Positions 20,631-21,428 of a DNA stretch of 21,428 nt are shown piece after piece. Origin of the DNA: JALZAH01 sp051000755 (GTDB lineage Bacteria; Actinomycetota; Acidimicrobiia; Acidimicrobiales; Palsa-688). A model generated the notes under the pieces. The model had not been told where the DNA came from and did not search any database. It saw only the letters and a program-made list of their open reading frames with translations. Each line of letters starts with the position of its first letter. Within the stretch, counting starts at the first letter, position 1. The stretch covers positions 1-21,428 of the forward strand of contig JBPCNZ010000088.1 of NCBI GenBank assembly GCA_051000755.1, read 5' to 3'. Made by a program: the position numbers and the translations under genes.

Positions 20631-21128
20631 GTGGCCCGATCGCGTTCATCCCGCCCTCAACCGGGTTCGTCCCCCGACCCGATCCCCAAGGATGCCTCCC
20701 CCGGTGACCCCCCCACCTCCGTCGTCGGGCCTCGGCCGGTCCCGGTGACACCCCCGCCCAGTCCGCCTGTCGTCGACAGTCCGCCTGTTGTCGACACCGA
20801 GCCGCCCAGTGGGGGCCGGCCGAGCGAGACCCCGACCCGGCCCGGCCCTCCTGCCGCCCCGCCGGCGCGAACCCGGTCCAGCACCGCCTATGTGGGCGTC
20901 GGCGTGGGGCTCCTGGTCCTGGTTCTGGTGCTCGTGTTCATCATCCAGAACCTCAACGACGCCAGTGTTCACTACCTGGGCCTGCATTTCCGCCTGCCCA
21001 TCGGGCTGCTCATCCTGGCCGGAGCGGTGGCCGGCGGCGTCATCGTGCTGCTGGTCAGCCTGGCCCGGGTCACCCAGTTGCGGGTGCGGGCCCGCCGGTC
21101 GGGGCACGGTCGCCACGAGGTTCACTGA
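20631..21128 (+). CDS. LapA-domain membrane protein with long proline-rich N-terminus
   Basis: This 165-aa protein has a disordered proline/serine-rich cytoplasmic N-terminus (1-80), then two transmembrane helices at about 86-106 (YVGVGVGLLVLVLVLVFIIQ) and 122-145, joined by the short loop NLNDASVHYLGLHFRLPIG, and a basic tail. The NLN-...-V-F-...-LP-G loop is characteristic of the LapA (DUF1049) domain, named for lipopolysaccharide assembly in E. coli; in actinobacteria, which lack LPS, the role is unknown. GTG 20631 follows GGAGGA. Two 18-base tandem units at 20760-20795, one base different, encode the repeat SPPVVD. It stands alone between purB and the next gene. Confidence 0.8.
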   Translation: MARSRSSRPQPGSSPDPIPKDASPGDPPTSVVGPRPVPVTPPPSPPVVDSPPVVDTEPPSGGRPSETPTRPGPPAAPPARTRSSTAYVGVGVGLLVLVLVLVFIIQNLNDASVHYLGLHFRLPIGLLILAGAVAGGVIVLLVSLARVTQLRVRARRSGHGRHEVH

Positions 21129-21170
21129 GCAGGCCCGTCGGAGGTCGGCCGTGGGCGACGATGATCGGTC

Positions 21171-21428
21171 ATGACCGCATCCGAGTCCGTCCGGCCGTTC
21201 GACCCCGCTACCACCTTTGTCCACCTCGACGGCGGCAAGGCCGAGGTCATGGCCGTCGACGATCAGTTCTGGCCCAAGGTCATGAGCGGGCAGCGACCAC
21301 TACCGGGATGGCTGATGACGGCGTCTTCGTGGTCCGCCGATCCGGGGGTGGGGGGCGGGGGGAACCGGAGGGGGAACGCGACCGGGGGGGGGGGGCCGGC
21401 GCTTGGTGGGCGGGGGAGGGGACAGGGT
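21171..21428 (+). CDS. N-terminal fragment of an unidentified protein, perhaps cupin-like, cut by the window end
   Basis: ATG 21171 opens a frame without stops to the end (86 codons). The first ~45 residues, MTASESVRPFDPATTFVHLD then FWPKVMSG, look natural and resemble small actinobacterial cupin proteins in which a FDP-...-TFVHL start precedes the cupin barrel. No cupin metal-binding motif is visible before the cut. From about 21340 the sequence is full of G-runs and the translation becomes glycine/arginine-rich, so the reading frame beyond there is not trustworthy. No good ribosome-binding site is present near the ATG; a GGAGG lies about 26 bases upstream. Confidence 0.4.
   Translation, partial: MTASESVRPFDPATTFVHLDGGKAEVMAVDDQFWPKVMSGQRPLPGWLMTASSWSADPGVGGGGNRRGNATGGGGPALGGRGRGQG

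Overview
The window is high-GC DNA, probably from an actinomycetote. A mycofactocin-type glycosyltransferase, an MpaB/DUF2236 oxygenase-like protein, paired crotonases, a group II truncated haemoglobin, a LexA box of the actinobacterial type and many apparently leaderless starts fit the phylum. An Acidimicrobiia-like lineage is a guess from overall flavour, not a measured assignment. The last ~100 bases are G-run-rich and look like a low-quality sequence end.

Region 1 (1 to ~5,100) is the right part of an integrated mobile element. A tyrosine integrase (4007-5089) and a small upstream gene (3365-3988) run rightward. An AlpA/excisionase-like gene (3076-3267) and a replication module run leftward: small proteins, a primase-polymerase and a RecA/RepA-like ATPase. 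Most leftward genes are joined by ATGA or GTGA overlaps. Just beyond the ATPase lies an array of at least seven GTGATTG repeats, a good candidate replication origin. The divergent control region (3268-3364) holds a promoter, a repeated operator-like sequence and a palindrome over a start codon. The plan (int, AlpA, primase/ATPase, iterons) recalls phage satellites (PICIs) and actinobacterial integrative elements. The left end is outside the window, and no relaxase, FtsK-like translocase or capsid gene is visible.

Region 2 (~5,250 to 6,230) has a 73-aa coiled-coil protein behind a near-perfect LexA box, a possible structured RNA, and a single-pass membrane protein with a secreted two-cysteine tail.

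Region 3 (~6,280 to 15,350) is dominated by lipid and redox functions: a membrane fatty acid desaturase, two crotonase-family enzymes, a TetR regulator with a DUF2236 protein, MftF, a MarR regulator, a ferritin-like acyl-ACP desaturase, a divergent cyclopropane-synthase-type methyltransferase and a truncated haemoglobin. The regulators appear to sit on their own operators: a 27-bp inverted repeat inside the DUF2236-TetR promoter, and a 12-bp palindrome next to the MarR -10 box.

Region 4 (~15,335 to 20,576) is a leftward operon, purB - pxpA - fused pxpB/pxpC - NCS1 permease. It combines purine/AMP synthesis with ATP-dependent 5-oxoproline cleavage and a nucleobase/hydantoin-type transporter. 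Divergent from purB is a LapA-like membrane protein, followed by the start of a possible cupin protein cut by the window end.

A recurring feature is a TANNNT box 6-8 bases before a start codon with no Shine-Dalgarno sequence. It is seen at about nine genes and was used to choose several starts.
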